Assembly (NCBI GenBank): GCA_948472945.1
Contig: CAOKVX010000001.1
Coordinates: forward strand, 186,001 to 250,000
Length of the DNA stretch: 64,000 nt
Direction: 5' to 3'
Origin: an uncultured Clostridia bacterium
GTDB lineage: Bacteria > Bacillota > Clostridia > Lachnospirales > Lachnospiraceae
Position numbers and translations under genes: made by a program
Shown: piece after piece, positions 26,421 through 35,393 of the stretch
Layout of the letters: each line of letters starts with the position of its first letter
Position numbering within the stretch: the first letter of the stretch is position 1
The notes under the pieces: generated by a model
The model's input: the letters and a program-made list of their open reading frames with translations, nothing else
Told to the model about the DNA's origin: nothing
Database searches by the model: none

Positions 26421-27386
26421 ATGAGACGATGTTTACCGCTTGAGCCGGCCGCAGAGGAAGTATGCAATCAAAGCGCCATTCCGCCTTTAATTTTTCAGAT
26501 GCCGCCCGAACAGGGGCGCAGAATGCTTGAGGAGGCGCAGGATGCCCCCGTATACAAATACCCCGCCGATATTTCATCCGAATATATTGATACGGGTAAC
26601 TGGGGAAATATAAAAGTGTATTTTGTTATGCCGCAATGTAAGGATGTAAAAAATGTAATTTTTTATATTCACGGAGGAGGCTGGGTGTTCGGAAGCTTCC
26701 ACACCCATGAGAAACTTGTAAGGGAGCTCTGTGCAAGAACTGAATCATTAATTGTATTTCCTGAATATACGCGCTCGCCCGAAGCCAAATTTCCTGTTGC
26801 AATTGAGCAGTGCTATTATGTTTTGTCTCATTTGTGGGAAATTATCGGCAGCCGCTGTACGGGCATAAATAAGGAATCGCTGACTGTTGCAGGGGACAGC
26901 GTGGGAGGTAATATGGCCGTGGCTATGGCTTTCATGTCAAATATGCGGTGCGGGATTGAAATTCATAAACAGCTTTTATATTATCCGGTTACAAATGCGA
27001 GATTTGACACGTCTAGTTATCGCCGGTTTGCGGTAAATTATTACCTTTACAGGGCCGGAATGATGTGGTTTTGGCAGCAGTATGCGCCGTGTATGAGCGA
27101 CAGAAACCGGATTACAGCATCGCCCCTAAGGGCATGCTGCGACTGCCTGAAAAATCTTCCGCCGACTATGATTATCAACGGCCAGGCTGACGTCCTTAGA
27201 AGCGAGGGGGAGGAATTTGGTGAAAAGCTGCGCCGTGCGGGTGTGGAGGTTACGGCGCTCCGCGTTCAGGGCACAATTCATGATTTTGTCATGTTAAATT
27301 CACTTGACAAAACAAATGCCTGCCGTACGGCTATGGATGCTTCAACGGCATGGATAAACCGCAAAAATGAGTTGCCATCAGAATAA
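26421..27386 (+). CDS. Alpha/beta hydrolase, hormone-sensitive-lipase type
   Basis: A 321-residue hydrolase with the oxyanion motif YIHGGGWVFGS, the nucleophile elbow AGDSVGGNMA, the acid in NGQADVLRSEGE and the histidine in GTIHDFVM. This order and the HGGG motif place it in the HSL-type esterase family. It has no signal peptide, so it is cytoplasmic and probably acts on short acyl esters. AAAGGAG sits nine bases before the ATG. It is divergent from the tocopherol-cyclase-like gene, with a shared intergenic region of 163 bases. Confidence 0.93.
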   Translation: MRRCLPLEPAAEEVCNQSAIPPLIFQMPPEQGRRMLEEAQDAPVYKYPADISSEYIDTGNWGNIKVYFVMPQCKDVKNVIFYIHGGGWVFGSFHTHEKLVRELCARTESLIVFPEYTRSPEAKFPVAIEQCYYVLSHLWEIIGSRCTGINKESLTVAGDSVGGNMAVAMAFMSNMRCGIEIHKQLLYYPVTNARFDTSSYRRFAVNYYLYRAGMMWFWQQYAPCMSDRNRITASPLRACCDCLKNLPPTMIINGQADVLRSEGEEFGEKLRRAGVEVTALRVQGTIHDFVMLNSLDKTNACRTAMDASTAWINRKNELPSE

Positions 27387-27473
27387 TTTAGGTAAAAGCT
27401 TTTTAATGGCAAAATAATTAAAAGTTCTATTTACGGACAATCAGCATACTCTGTAAAAGAGAGGATGAGTTCG

Positions 27474-28010
27474 ATGGATAGAGTGAAACGGTACAGCGCG
27501 GTATTCGGCATTGCGCTTGTAGTCGGAATATTATCAGGGAGCTTGTTTAAAAGCTCCTATTTTAATGAATTGAAAGAGATTATGGATGCATTCTGTAATG
27601 ATGTTGTTAACCACTCACTTTATATGGGGCGCGGTGAGAATTTTGTGCTTTTGATTAGAATAATTGTAAAAAGGGGATTTCCATTTTTTTTAATGTGGGT
27701 TCTCTCCGACAGCAGATATAAAATGCCATATATAATATGGTTTTTGATATCAAGAGGCTTTGCGATGGGATTCATGTGCCAGTTCTTTGTGTATGCGTAT
27801 ACGAAAAGCGCATTTAAGCTTATTCTTGCCTATTATTTTCCGCATTATCTGTTGTACGCGGTAGTCTTCGGGCTTACTATACTGTATTTGACTTCAGGAT
27901 TACAGAGGAAAAGGGGCGTTCTGATGGCAATGCTTGGGATGATATTCATTGTCGGAGCCCTGCTTGAGGCGTACGTAAACCCTGATTTGCTGAGCATGGT
28001 GGTGCAGTGA
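27474..28010 (+). CDS. Stage II sporulation protein M-like membrane protein
   Basis: A 178-residue protein with about five hydrophobic segments. It starts MDRVKRYSAVFGIALVVGILSGSLF and has FLISRGFAMGFMCQFFVY and LAYYFPHYLLYAVVFGL, ending LLEAYVNPDLL. The layout resembles SpoIIM (DUF95), a mother-cell protein of the DMP complex needed for septal peptidoglycan dissolution and engulfment. AGAGAGG is nine bases before ATG 27474. A CATACTCT sequence at about 27446 is a weak candidate for a sigma-E -10 box. The family call is moderate because key residues are few. Confidence 0.65.
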   Translation: MDRVKRYSAVFGIALVVGILSGSLFKSSYFNELKEIMDAFCNDVVNHSLYMGRGENFVLLIRIIVKRGFPFFLMWVLSDSRYKMPYIIWFLISRGFAMGFMCQFFVYAYTKSAFKLILAYYFPHYLLYAVVFGLTILYLTSGLQRKRGVLMAMLGMIFIVGALLEAYVNPDLLSMVVQ

Positions 28011-28158
28011 ATATATTAGTTTTAGATATTTGAAAGTAAATATTAGATAAATTTTAATTTATATAAGTTTTCCGATAAATGCATGAATGGGGTCTTATAT
28101 GGTTGTAATACATCAGATGTCTATTTTGGAAGAACCGACTACAAAGGTCTTAAAGTAA

Positions 28159-28190
28159 TTTTAATTCCCCCGAATTCGGGGGAATTAAAA
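28159..28190. terminator. Bidirectional terminator
   Basis: Perfect 13-bp stem TTTTAATTCCCCC (28159-28171) and GGGGGAATTAAAA (28178-28190) around GAATTC. It separates the SpoIIM-like gene from the convergent secreted protein gene. Confidence 0.9.
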
Positions 28191-28194
28191 ATTA

Positions 28195-28944
28195 TCACAG
28201 TTCCTTTTTTACCTCAAATTTTTTGTCTATTTTATTTATGGCATCCATCTTTTTATATTGTTGTTTTTTGGCCGCCGCTTCTTTAATGTTATTTAATTCA
28301 CTATTCCACATAGCAGTTTTTTCCACGCTGTCGATTTTTTCACCAATATCAGTTGCGTATTCCTGTTCAAGTGATTTGACATACTTTTGTACTGGCAGTT
28401 GTTTCTTGCAAATATTTTTTTGATAATTCCAGTATTCATCCTCGGAATCGAATTGGTCTATTACTTTCTTGACATCATAAGAATTCTCAGCCTGCTCTGC
28501 CATGACTTTTAAATCTGTTACATATTCGTCAATTTCTTTTTCGGTAACATTATAACCATTGTTTACAGCCTCGACGTACATTGCATTATATTCTTCCACA
28601 TATTTTATGGCTGCCTGTTCAGCGTCTTTCTCATTCTGTCCCTGTAGGATGTAAAATGCTTTTGCAACCTCTATTTCCTGATTAGATATAAGGATATCAT
28701 TCCCTACCTCAAATATGTCTTCGTTTGATACAATATTATTAGAGTCTGTTCCAAATGCAGATATTCTGTAATTTATACCGTTTTGCCTTTGGGCATCTTC
28801 AGTTTTGCTCTTGGAGTCATTATTTAATACTTTTCCCCAGTCTGTCATAAAATTGACTTTTCCAATTATTTTTTTTATTGGAAAATATGTTGTCATTATT
28901 AAGGCTAGAGCTGAAACTGCAATTATAATTTTTTTCCTTTTCAT
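28195..28944 (-). CDS. Secreted or membrane-anchored SurA-N-like protein
   Basis: A 249-residue protein with a charged N-terminus and one hydrophobic helix (about 6-22, IIIAVSALALIMTTYF), then a helical outer region. The segment EVGNDILISNQEIEVAKAFYILQG, followed by AIKYVEEYNAMYVEAVNNGYNVTEKEIDEYV, is like the N-terminal part of SurA/PrsA-type foldases, where ISKEE-type residues open the helical domain. No peptidyl-prolyl isomerase domain is present. It lies 97 bases downstream of another secreted protein gene on the same strand, so the two are probably co-transcribed. Function is unknown. Confidence 0.7.
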   Translation of the reverse strand: MKRKKIIIAVSALALIMTTYFPIKKIIGKVNFMTDWGKVLNNDSKSKTEDAQRQNGINYRISAFGTDSNNIVSNEDIFEVGNDILISNQEIEVAKAFYILQGQNEKDAEQAAIKYVEEYNAMYVEAVNNGYNVTEKEIDEYVTDLKVMAEQAENSYDVKKVIDQFDSEDEYWNYQKNICKKQLPVQKYVKSLEQEYATDIGEKIDSVEKTAMWNSELNNIKEAAAKKQQYKKMDAINKIDKKFEVKKEL

Positions 28945-29041
28945 AATGCATACCTTCTTTCTTTGTTATTTGATATAATAAAATATGTACAAATTTCCTC
29001 TCTTTTTAATCCATTATACTTATATTTATTTTATGAGGTAA

Positions 29042-29566
29042 TTAATTTGCTGTTAGAACCATTTTTAAACCGCCTGTTTGAATAGGAGGTACTGCTCCGT
29101 TACAGGATACTTGAAATGCTACATGTGCATAACTATCTGTAGATTTAGAATAAAATTTATTTTTTCCATTTTGTTTAGACCATATATAATCATAACTGGT
29201 TGGAACTACTACTGCAAAATCATTCCATTTTGTGAAATGATGAAGTTCACCTCCTGATTTGGTGAAGTGCTTTATCGTGGCAACATTACCTACAGGTTTT
29301 GATGTTGCATAAGAACTTTTATAAACAAAAATACATTCACGGCTATAAAATTTATTGGTTGAAGAATCATATTTCGTATATCTTTCAGTATAGTTTATAT
29401 TAACGTATATTGAAGACCATCCTCCTTCGGGTACTGCAAATAAATACGAGTTCTCATAATTTTTATTTAATGCATATGCTGCAGATGCATTTGTTGATTG
29501 ATAAAACATTCCAAGTAAAAATAGTGTGACTCCTAGTAAACATATTTTTATGTACATTTTTTTCAT
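29042..29566 (-). CDS. Secreted protein of unknown function
   Basis: A 174-residue protein with a classic signal peptide (KKMYIKICLLGVTLFLLGMF, then SASA-like ASAAYAL cleavage region near residue 29). The mature part is rich in tyrosine, serine and asparagine and likely beta-stranded, with no known motif. GAGGATTTT precedes the ATG. It is visibly more AT-rich than the housekeeping genes. It is unrelated in sequence to the next gene but shares its strand. Recent acquisition with the neighbouring RM system is possible. Confidence 0.65.
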   Translation of the reverse strand: MKKMYIKICLLGVTLFLLGMFYQSTNASAAYALNKNYENSYLFAVPEGGWSSIYVNINYTERYTKYDSSTNKFYSRECIFVYKSSYATSKPVGNVATIKHFTKSGGELHHFTKWNDFAVVVPTSYDYIWSKQNGKNKFYSKSTDSYAHVAFQVSCNGAVPPIQTGGLKMVLTAN

Positions 29567-29991
29567 GAAAATCCTCCCTTTGTGTAATATATCTGATAAT
29601 TCATAAAGGTTAAATATTGAAATCCTAGCACCTCTATATCATAAATAAACCTAAATATAGTAATAATATATTTGCATATCCACCTTTCTTTTACATAAAC
29701 CAATATAATTTAGTAAATATTATGCTTTTTATTGTTAATTTTATTTTATAATATTTCCTTAAAAAATGCAAACAATAATTGTTAATAATATGTGATTTTG
29801 TATTTATAATTGGATATCTTAATTAATTAAAGCCTTTTTGTGTGTGTATGAGACTTTATTGTTGAATTATTTTAATTAAGTTTGTATAATAAAATAATAT
29901 ATTACTTTTCATTTTGCAGATTATGTGTTGAGGAAATAAATCTTAAAATATGCGGGGATACTTCACCATCAGGATAAGGAAGGTATTTAAT
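29567..29991 (+). other. AT-rich intergenic region ahead of the first RM system
   Basis: About 425 bases with no convincing gene on either strand. It is strikingly AT-rich. A good promoter (29862-29890) lies near the right end. No repeat or insertion sequence end was recognised. Confidence 0.6.
29862..29890 (+). promoter_or_regulatory. Promoter of the first RM system
   Basis: TTGAAT (29862-29867) and TATAAT (29885-29890) with a 17-base spacer, about 100 bases before the methyltransferase start. Confidence 0.7.
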
Positions 29992-31857
29992 TTGAGGTAT
30001 TTAGGAAATAAAGATTCTATAACAGAAAAAATAAAAGAAATAATAAAAAGTAAGGTAGTATTTAAACCAAATACTATTTTTTTTGATGCGTTTTGTGGCA
30101 CTGGCTCTATTGCCAATGTATTTAAAACAACTTGTAATATTATAATTAACGACAACCTTAAATGTGCTACAACATATGCTTATGGAAGAATGATTGCAAA
30201 TACGTGCACTTTTAAATTACTAGGCTTTAATCCATTTGATTTTTTCAATTCATCTGATGAAATAATAGAAGGATATTTTTATAAAACATATTCTCCTGGT
30301 GGTTCAGCAAGAATGTATTTATCTGAACATAATGCTGGACGAGTGGATTACTTTAGACAAACCATTGAAGAGTGGTATAGTAATAATCGGCTTACATATG
30401 AGGAATATTGCTATTTGCTAGCTTGTTTAATTGAATCTGTTTCTTTTGTTTCAAATACAGCAGGTGTTTACGGTGCATTTTTAAAAAAATGGGATGAACG
30501 AGCAATAAAGAATATTCAATTTATGGATTTGTCTGATGGTATAAATGCAAAGTATTCTATAGAAGTATTTACTGAAAAACTTGAGAATATTATTGAAGAC
30601 ATACAGTGTGATGTTTTATATCTAGACCCTCCTTATACACAAAACCAATATGGAACGCAATATCATCTTTTGGAAACACTAATCCTCAATGATGAACCGG
30701 AAAATGTAAGCAAAGTAACAGGTTCACGTAGTACACGTGAAATGCGTTCAGATTGGTCTAAAATGTACAAGGTTCATATTCTTTATGATAAAGTACTGGC
30801 AAAGACCTCTGCTAAACATATATTTTTAAGTTATAATAACGATGGTGATATGAGTAAAGAGTATATTGAGTCTATAATGAAAAGATATGGAATTGAACAA
30901 ACATTTCAATGTATAAAGATTCCATATAAAAAATATGAAAATTGGAAATCAAATAAAAATAATAAACATTACGAATATCTTTTTTATATTGAAAAGAAAG
31001 CTGATGAAGACATTATTTATGAATCTCCGCTTAATTATATAGGCAGCAAAGCAAAATTAATTCCATATATTAAGGAAAACATGTTATCTGCCAGCACTTT
31101 AATTGATGTGTTTGGCGGTGGATTTAATGTTGGAGTTAACTCTGATTCCGAAAGTATATATTATAATGATATTAATTTTATCGTAAAAGGTCTCATAGAA
31201 TCATTTAGAAATTATGATACCTACGACTATATAACCTATGTCAAAAAGTTTATAAAAAATCAGCATCTGGAAAAAGGAAATAAAGAAACATATTTGAAAG
31301 CAAGAGAATACTATAATTCTTTACCGGAAAACAAAAAGGATAATCGGATGTTATTTGCATTAATTTTATATAGTTTTCAACAGCAAATACGTTTTAATAG
31401 TAATTATGAATTTAATAATACTGCTGGAATTCGCTGGTTTAATGATTGTATTCTTGCAAAGCTTATAAGTTTTAGCAGAGTCATTAAAGAAAAAGAAATT
31501 GAATTTATTAGTACTGATTACATAAATCTTCGTGAAAAAATAACGATAAATGCCAATACTTTTCTTTACTTTGACCCTCCTTATAAATTGACAACAGGAA
31601 GCTATAATGACGGAAAAAGGGGGTTTAAAGGCTGGGATGACCATTTAGAACAGGAATTATTTCATTTTATTGATGAAATGACACAAATAGATGTACCATG
31701 TATGCTTTCGTATGTACTTGAGCATAAAGGTGTAATTAATATGGCTCTTGAGGATTGGATTAATCGAAACAAGTATACTTATATTCCGTTAGGAGATATA
31801 ATAGGCATATCCGGACAGCCAAGAAAGGAGATTTTGGTATTAAATTATGAAATATAG
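29992..31857 (+). CDS. Fused double N6-adenine DNA methyltransferase (D12 class, FokI-like layout)
   Basis: A 621-residue protein from TTG 29992, with AAGGAAGG at 29976-29983 eight bases upstream; the product then starts MRYLGNKDSI, the usual D12 N-terminus. An upstream ATG at 29950 lacks a site. Two complete alpha-class units follow each other: unit 1 has FFDAFCGTGSIAN (near 31) and YLDPPYTQNQYGTQYH (DPPY near 212); unit 2 opens LNYIGSKAKLIPYI, then VFGGGFNVGVN (near 375) and YFDPPYKLTT (DPPY near 528). Two target domains in one chain, as in M.FokI, suggest one unit per strand of an asymmetric site. It overlaps the HNH nuclease gene by 11 bases. Confidence 0.93.
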   Translation: MRYLGNKDSITEKIKEIIKSKVVFKPNTIFFDAFCGTGSIANVFKTTCNIIINDNLKCATTYAYGRMIANTCTFKLLGFNPFDFFNSSDEIIEGYFYKTYSPGGSARMYLSEHNAGRVDYFRQTIEEWYSNNRLTYEEYCYLLACLIESVSFVSNTAGVYGAFLKKWDERAIKNIQFMDLSDGINAKYSIEVFTEKLENIIEDIQCDVLYLDPPYTQNQYGTQYHLLETLILNDEPENVSKVTGSRSTREMRSDWSKMYKVHILYDKVLAKTSAKHIFLSYNNDGDMSKEYIESIMKRYGIEQTFQCIKIPYKKYENWKSNKNNKHYEYLFYIEKKADEDIIYESPLNYIGSKAKLIPYIKENMLSASTLIDVFGGGFNVGVNSDSESIYYNDINFIVKGLIESFRNYDTYDYITYVKKFIKNQHLEKGNKETYLKAREYYNSLPENKKDNRMLFALILYSFQQQIRFNSNYEFNNTAGIRWFNDCILAKLISFSRVIKEKEIEFISTDYINLREKITINANTFLYFDPPYKLTTGSYNDGKRGFKGWDDHLEQELFHFIDEMTQIDVPCMLSYVLEHKGVINMALEDWINRNKYTYIPLGDIIGISGQPRKEILVLNYEI

Positions 31858-33043
31858 AACAATTCCTAAATTTATTATTAAACGTAATATGCAAAAGTCT
31901 GCCCAAACCGGGATATACTTTGATTATTTAATAACCGATAATATCTTGAGCCATATATGCGTTGAAGTGACTGGGACGCAAAATTACGAGGCTGAGTTTG
32001 TGGAAAATGATTACTCTGATGAATTTCTTGAGGCCAAATATAATCAAGGCAGACTTGCAATTTTACAATATCATAACACTGTTACATATATAAGTTTTTC
32101 TGACGAAAAATGTGAAGGCAGAAATTCTGGCATTCAAAGTGTTCCAACAGCTTTTAATAGATTTTATTCTAATGCCCATGAAGATAAAGAAATATATTTT
32201 TATTTCCTTCCATGTAGTGGGAACAATGCGTCACCATACTATCTATTTATGTATCGACTTATGAAAACGGCCGGATTCAACTTTCTTAATATTCCTTCTT
32301 CCCTTATAGGACATATTACCCCTTTTACTTCTATAGATGATATTATACATGAAAGAAAGGAAAACAGAGATAGGAATTCGGGTAATAATGCCACGTATAT
32401 TATAAAAAATTCACCTAATGAATATGAGATTTTTGGTAAGACATATGGTGCAAATAAATATGATACTAGTTTAATTTGTTATGCTATAAGTAAATTGGTT
32501 CAACCAGAAGATAAAGTAACGCTTTATGAATATAATGAAAAAAATTTAAGGGAGCTACCTGCGGCTAGTTTAGCAGTATTGCGTTCCATGGGAAATATCA
32601 ATATTGTAAATATAAACGATGAACTTGAACGTCGTGAACTTGAAGAAAGTGATAGTCTGCGTTCTCCTAGATTTAACGCACGTCTGCTAGATAGACTTGG
32701 AGAACGTCACTGTGTACTTTGCAATTGTGCTATATCTGAAATAATACAAGGTGCCCACATTTGGCCTGTTTCTGATATTAAACGTATGGTTACGCTTACT
32801 TTCGATGAAAAACTTGAATATGCAACTGATGGTGAAAATGGTTTATGGATGTGTCAAAACCATCACAAAATGTTTGATACCAATATATTATTTTTATCTA
32901 CTGCCGGAGAAGTGTCTTATAGTGCTGACTTAACTTCTGAAGATAAAGAATATATTGATTCTATAACTACGGTTACAAATCTACCTGCTTCACTAATAAC
33001 ACCCCGTTATATTAAATATATTGGCAGGCGTTATTCATTGTAG
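31847..33043 (+). CDS. HNH restriction endonuclease, partner of the double methyltransferase
   Basis: A 398-residue protein overlapping the methyltransferase gene by 11 bases. The C-terminal third (about 287-345) holds an HNH module: HCVLCNCAI, GAHIWPVSDIKR, then NGLWMCQNHHKMFD, including the histidine before IWP, the NG and the HH. The two CxxC-like pairs are consistent with zinc binding. The N-terminal part (about 1-270) is of mixed alpha/beta type with no recognised motif and probably gives DNA specificity. The tight coupling to a site-specific methyltransferase makes a restriction role very likely. The recognition site cannot be deduced. Confidence 0.85.
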   Translation: MKYRTIPKFIIKRNMQKSAQTGIYFDYLITDNILSHICVEVTGTQNYEAEFVENDYSDEFLEAKYNQGRLAILQYHNTVTYISFSDEKCEGRNSGIQSVPTAFNRFYSNAHEDKEIYFYFLPCSGNNASPYYLFMYRLMKTAGFNFLNIPSSLIGHITPFTSIDDIIHERKENRDRNSGNNATYIIKNSPNEYEIFGKTYGANKYDTSLICYAISKLVQPEDKVTLYEYNEKNLRELPAASLAVLRSMGNINIVNINDELERRELEESDSLRSPRFNARLLDRLGERHCVLCNCAISEIIQGAHIWPVSDIKRMVTLTFDEKLEYATDGENGLWMCQNHHKMFDTNILFLSTAGEVSYSADLTSEDKEYIDSITTVTNLPASLITPRYIKYIGRRYSL

Positions 33044-33044
33044 T

Positions 33045-33094
33045 AAAAAGATATCTTTTTCATTGAAATACCCCGCAGCAACCTGACGGGGTAT
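33045..33094. terminator. Palindrome and hairpin at the end of the first RM system
   Basis: AAAAAGATATCTTTTT (33045-33060) is a perfect palindrome just after the nuclease stop. ATACCCCG (33068-33075) pairs with CGGGGTAT (33087-33094). The second hairpin probably ends the convergent DAHP synthase transcript. Confidence 0.6.
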
Positions 33095-33129
33095 GAACAA
33101 TTTAAACAAATTTGTTATTTAGCTTTCGT

Positions 33130-33161
33130 ATTGGGCGAAGTATTTCGCAACCAATTTTTTC
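33130..33161 (+). terminator. Intrinsic terminator 3' of the first RM system
   Basis: ATTGG and GCGAA (33130-33139) pair with TTCGC and CCAAT (33144-33155) with two unpaired A, followed by TTTTTT. Direction fits the nuclease gene. Confidence 0.6.
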
Positions 33162-33206
33162 AAATCAAACAAAATCATTTTCTCCCTTGCCGGATAACCT
33201 CTGATT

Positions 33207-34238
33207 CTATCTCAGTGTATCTGCAATCCTGTATATAAGCTTTTCTGTTGTCTCCCAGCCGATGCATGGGTCGGTTATTGATTGTCCGTATATGTGCTGT
33301 CCGATGTTGTGGCGGCCCTCCACTATATAGCTTTCAACCATTACGCCCTTTACAAGCTTGTTAAGCTCTGCAGATATATTTTTACTGTGCAGAATTTCCT
33401 CAACAATACGAGGCTGTTCACCATATTGTTTGTTCGAGTTGGAGTGGTTGGTGTCTATAATCACAGCCGGGTTTTTGAGTTCATACTCCTGATACATATT
33501 ATAGAGGCGGATAAGGTCCTCATAATGGTAGTTGGCGATACTCTGTCCATGTTTGTTAACCGCGCCGCGGAGTATTGTGTGAGCGAGGGGATTTCCGTCG
33601 GTCTTGACCTCGTAGCTTCTGTACAAAAATGTGTGCGAGGCCTGTCCTGCCTTACAAGAGTTGAGCATAACTGAAAAATCTCCGCTTGTAGGGTTTTTCA
33701 TCCCGCAAGGGGTGTCGAAGCCGCTAATTACAATTCTGTGCTGCTGGTCCTCTACTGAGCGTGCTCCAACGGCGACGTAAGATAAAATGTCTTCGACGTA
33801 AGGCCAGTTTTCAGGGTAGAGCATCTCGTCGGCCGCAAAAATATGCGACTCCGATATGGCGCGAAGATGCATTTTCCTCATTGCAATAATACCCTCGCTT
33901 ATATCGGGTTCTTTTTCAGGGTCCGGCTGATGTACTATCCCCTTGTAGCCCTCGCCGGTAGTTCTAGGTTTGTTTGTATATATTCTTGGAATAATAATTA
34001 TCTTTTCGGCGACTTTTTCCTGAACCTTTGCAAGCCTGCTTATATAATCGCATACCGAGTCCTCGTTGTCTGCTGAACAGGGACCTATTATTACAAGAAA
34101 CTTGTCCGAGGCTCCTGTGAGAACGTCGTGTATCTCGGCGTCTTTTGCTTTTTTAAGTTCTACATGCTCCTTTGGCAGAGCATAGTTTTCTTTTAACTCG
34201 TCAGGGCTCATAACCCTTCTAATGTAATGCATTCCCAT
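33207..34238 (-). CDS. aroF: 3-deoxy-7-phosphoheptulonate (DAHP) synthase, class I
   Basis: A 343-residue class I (AroFGH-type) enzyme: MGMHYIRRVMSPDELK at the start, IGPCSADNEDSV, YTNKPRTTGEGYKG (phosphate/Mn region), GARSVEDQQHR, FLYRSYEVKTDGNPLAHTILRG and TNHSNSNKQY. It joins PEP and erythrose 4-phosphate, the first step of aromatic amino acid synthesis. Which isozyme (aroF, aroG, aroH) cannot be told from this alone. AGGTG precedes the ATG. It is a single gene on the minus strand with its own promoter. No leader peptide rich in aromatic codons was seen. Confidence 0.94.
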   Translation of the reverse strand: MGMHYIRRVMSPDELKENYALPKEHVELKKAKDAEIHDVLTGASDKFLVIIGPCSADNEDSVCDYISRLAKVQEKVAEKIIIIPRIYTNKPRTTGEGYKGIVHQPDPEKEPDISEGIIAMRKMHLRAISESHIFAADEMLYPENWPYVEDILSYVAVGARSVEDQQHRIVISGFDTPCGMKNPTSGDFSVMLNSCKAGQASHTFLYRSYEVKTDGNPLAHTILRGAVNKHGQSIANYHYEDLIRLYNMYQEYELKNPAVIIDTNHSNSNKQYGEQPRIVEEILHSKNISAELNKLVKGVMVESYIVEGRHNIGQHIYGQSITDPCIGWETTEKLIYRIADTLR

Positions 34239-34270
34239 CTGTATTCACCTGTCTTTCTTTACTTCAAGTT

Positions 34271-34299
34271 ATTTTACACACTGGGAGGTTGTAAGTCAA
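34271..34299 (-). promoter_or_regulatory. Promoter of DAHP synthase
   Basis: Minus strand TTGACT (34294-34299) and TAAAAT (34271-34276) with a 17-base spacer, about 35 bases upstream of the start codon. Confidence 0.75.
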
Positions 34300-34451
34300 G
34301 AAATAAGTGGGTTGAGCAGTTAATTAAACAGTCAATTAATAAAAAAAATATAAACTCAAAAATGTTCACAAAATGGTTACAATATTATATTACAGTATTC
34401 AGTGATTAAATTAGCATATATATGCGACAAAGAATTAAGGAGGAACAAAGG

Positions 34452-35393
34452 TTGATTGAAGTAAAAAATCTTGTGAAAGATTATTATGGAAATGTTGCTG
34501 TGAACGGTCTTTCATTTACGGTTGAGGCCGGAGAGATTGTAGGTTTCCTCGGCCCTAACGGCGCTGGAAAATCCACAACAATGAATATAATTACGGGATA
34601 TATATCGGCGACCGAGGGACATGCGATTGTCAATGGGTACGATGTGTTTGACGAGCCGGAGAAGGCTAAAAAAAGCATAGGATACCTGCCGGAGCAGCCG
34701 CCCCTGTATCTTGAGATGATGGTGAAAGAATACCTTATGTTCGTAGCGGAATTAAAAAAAGTTAAAAAATCCGAGAGGGCGTCCATGATAGCAGATATTA
34801 TGGAACTCACGAAGATAGCGGACGTATCCGGAAGGCTTATAAAGCATCTCTCAAAGGGGTACAGACAGAGGGTTGGCCTTGCGGCGGCCATAGTCGGCTA
34901 TCCGGAGATACTTATCCTTGACGAGCCTACCGTAGGTCTTGATCCGAATCAGATTATTGAGATAAGAGAGCTCATAAAGAGTCTTAGCAAAAAGCATACG
35001 ATACTTTTAAGCTCGCATATAATGCAGGAGGTTGACGCAGTATGCGACAAGATAATAATAATCAATAGGGGAGAGCTTGTCGCATATGACACCCCGGCTA
35101 ATATCGCTAAGGTTATGGAGGAATCCAGAGAACTCATAGTAACCGTCAAGGGCGGGGAGCCTCAGGTAAGGACTGCTATTGACGCGATTGGCGGAATAAA
35201 AGAGATAAAATATCTGACTGTCGGTGATAAGGTTATAATCAAAATTAAGATGCAAGAAAATGTTGATGTTAGAGAAGCGGTATCATTTGCTCTTATGGAT
35301 ATCAGATGTCCGGTATTGGATATGAGGCTTCACGAAGTATCACTTGAGGAAATATTCCTTAATCTTACCGGTGCAAATAAGGAGGCAGAGTAA
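34452..35393 (+). CDS. ABC transporter ATPase, gliding/GldA-like
   Basis: A 313-residue ATPase. TTG 34452 has AAGGAGG at 34437-34443 eight bases upstream, so the upstream ATG is rejected and the protein starts MIEVKNLVKDYYGNVAVNGLSF. It has Walker A GPNGAGKST, Q-loop, signature LSKGYRQR, Walker B LILDEPTVGLDP and the H-loop SSHIMQEV. The permease gene overlaps its stop by one base, and two further partners follow. The set resembles the GldA-GldF-GldG exporter type, whose substrate is not established outside gliding bacteria. Confidence 0.93.
   Translation: MIEVKNLVKDYYGNVAVNGLSFTVEAGEIVGFLGPNGAGKSTTMNIITGYISATEGHAIVNGYDVFDEPEKAKKSIGYLPEQPPLYLEMMVKEYLMFVAELKKVKKSERASMIADIMELTKIADVSGRLIKHLSKGYRQRVGLAAAIVGYPEILILDEPTVGLDPNQIIEIRELIKSLSKKHTILLSSHIMQEVDAVCDKIIIINRGELVAYDTPANIAKVMEESRELIVTVKGGEPQVRTAIDAIGGIKEIKYLTVGDKVIIKIKMQENVDVREAVSFALMDIRCPVLDMRLHEVSLEEIFLNLTGANKEAE

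Noticed and set aside
28083-28286. 67-codon plus-strand frame after the SpoIIM-like gene
   Set aside because: It runs through a strong terminator hairpin and into the opposite coding gene; no ribosome site.
29567-33206. Direct repeats bounding the first RM system, as for the second
   Set aside because: Only chance matches of about eight bases (ATTGAAAT) were found between the two flanks.
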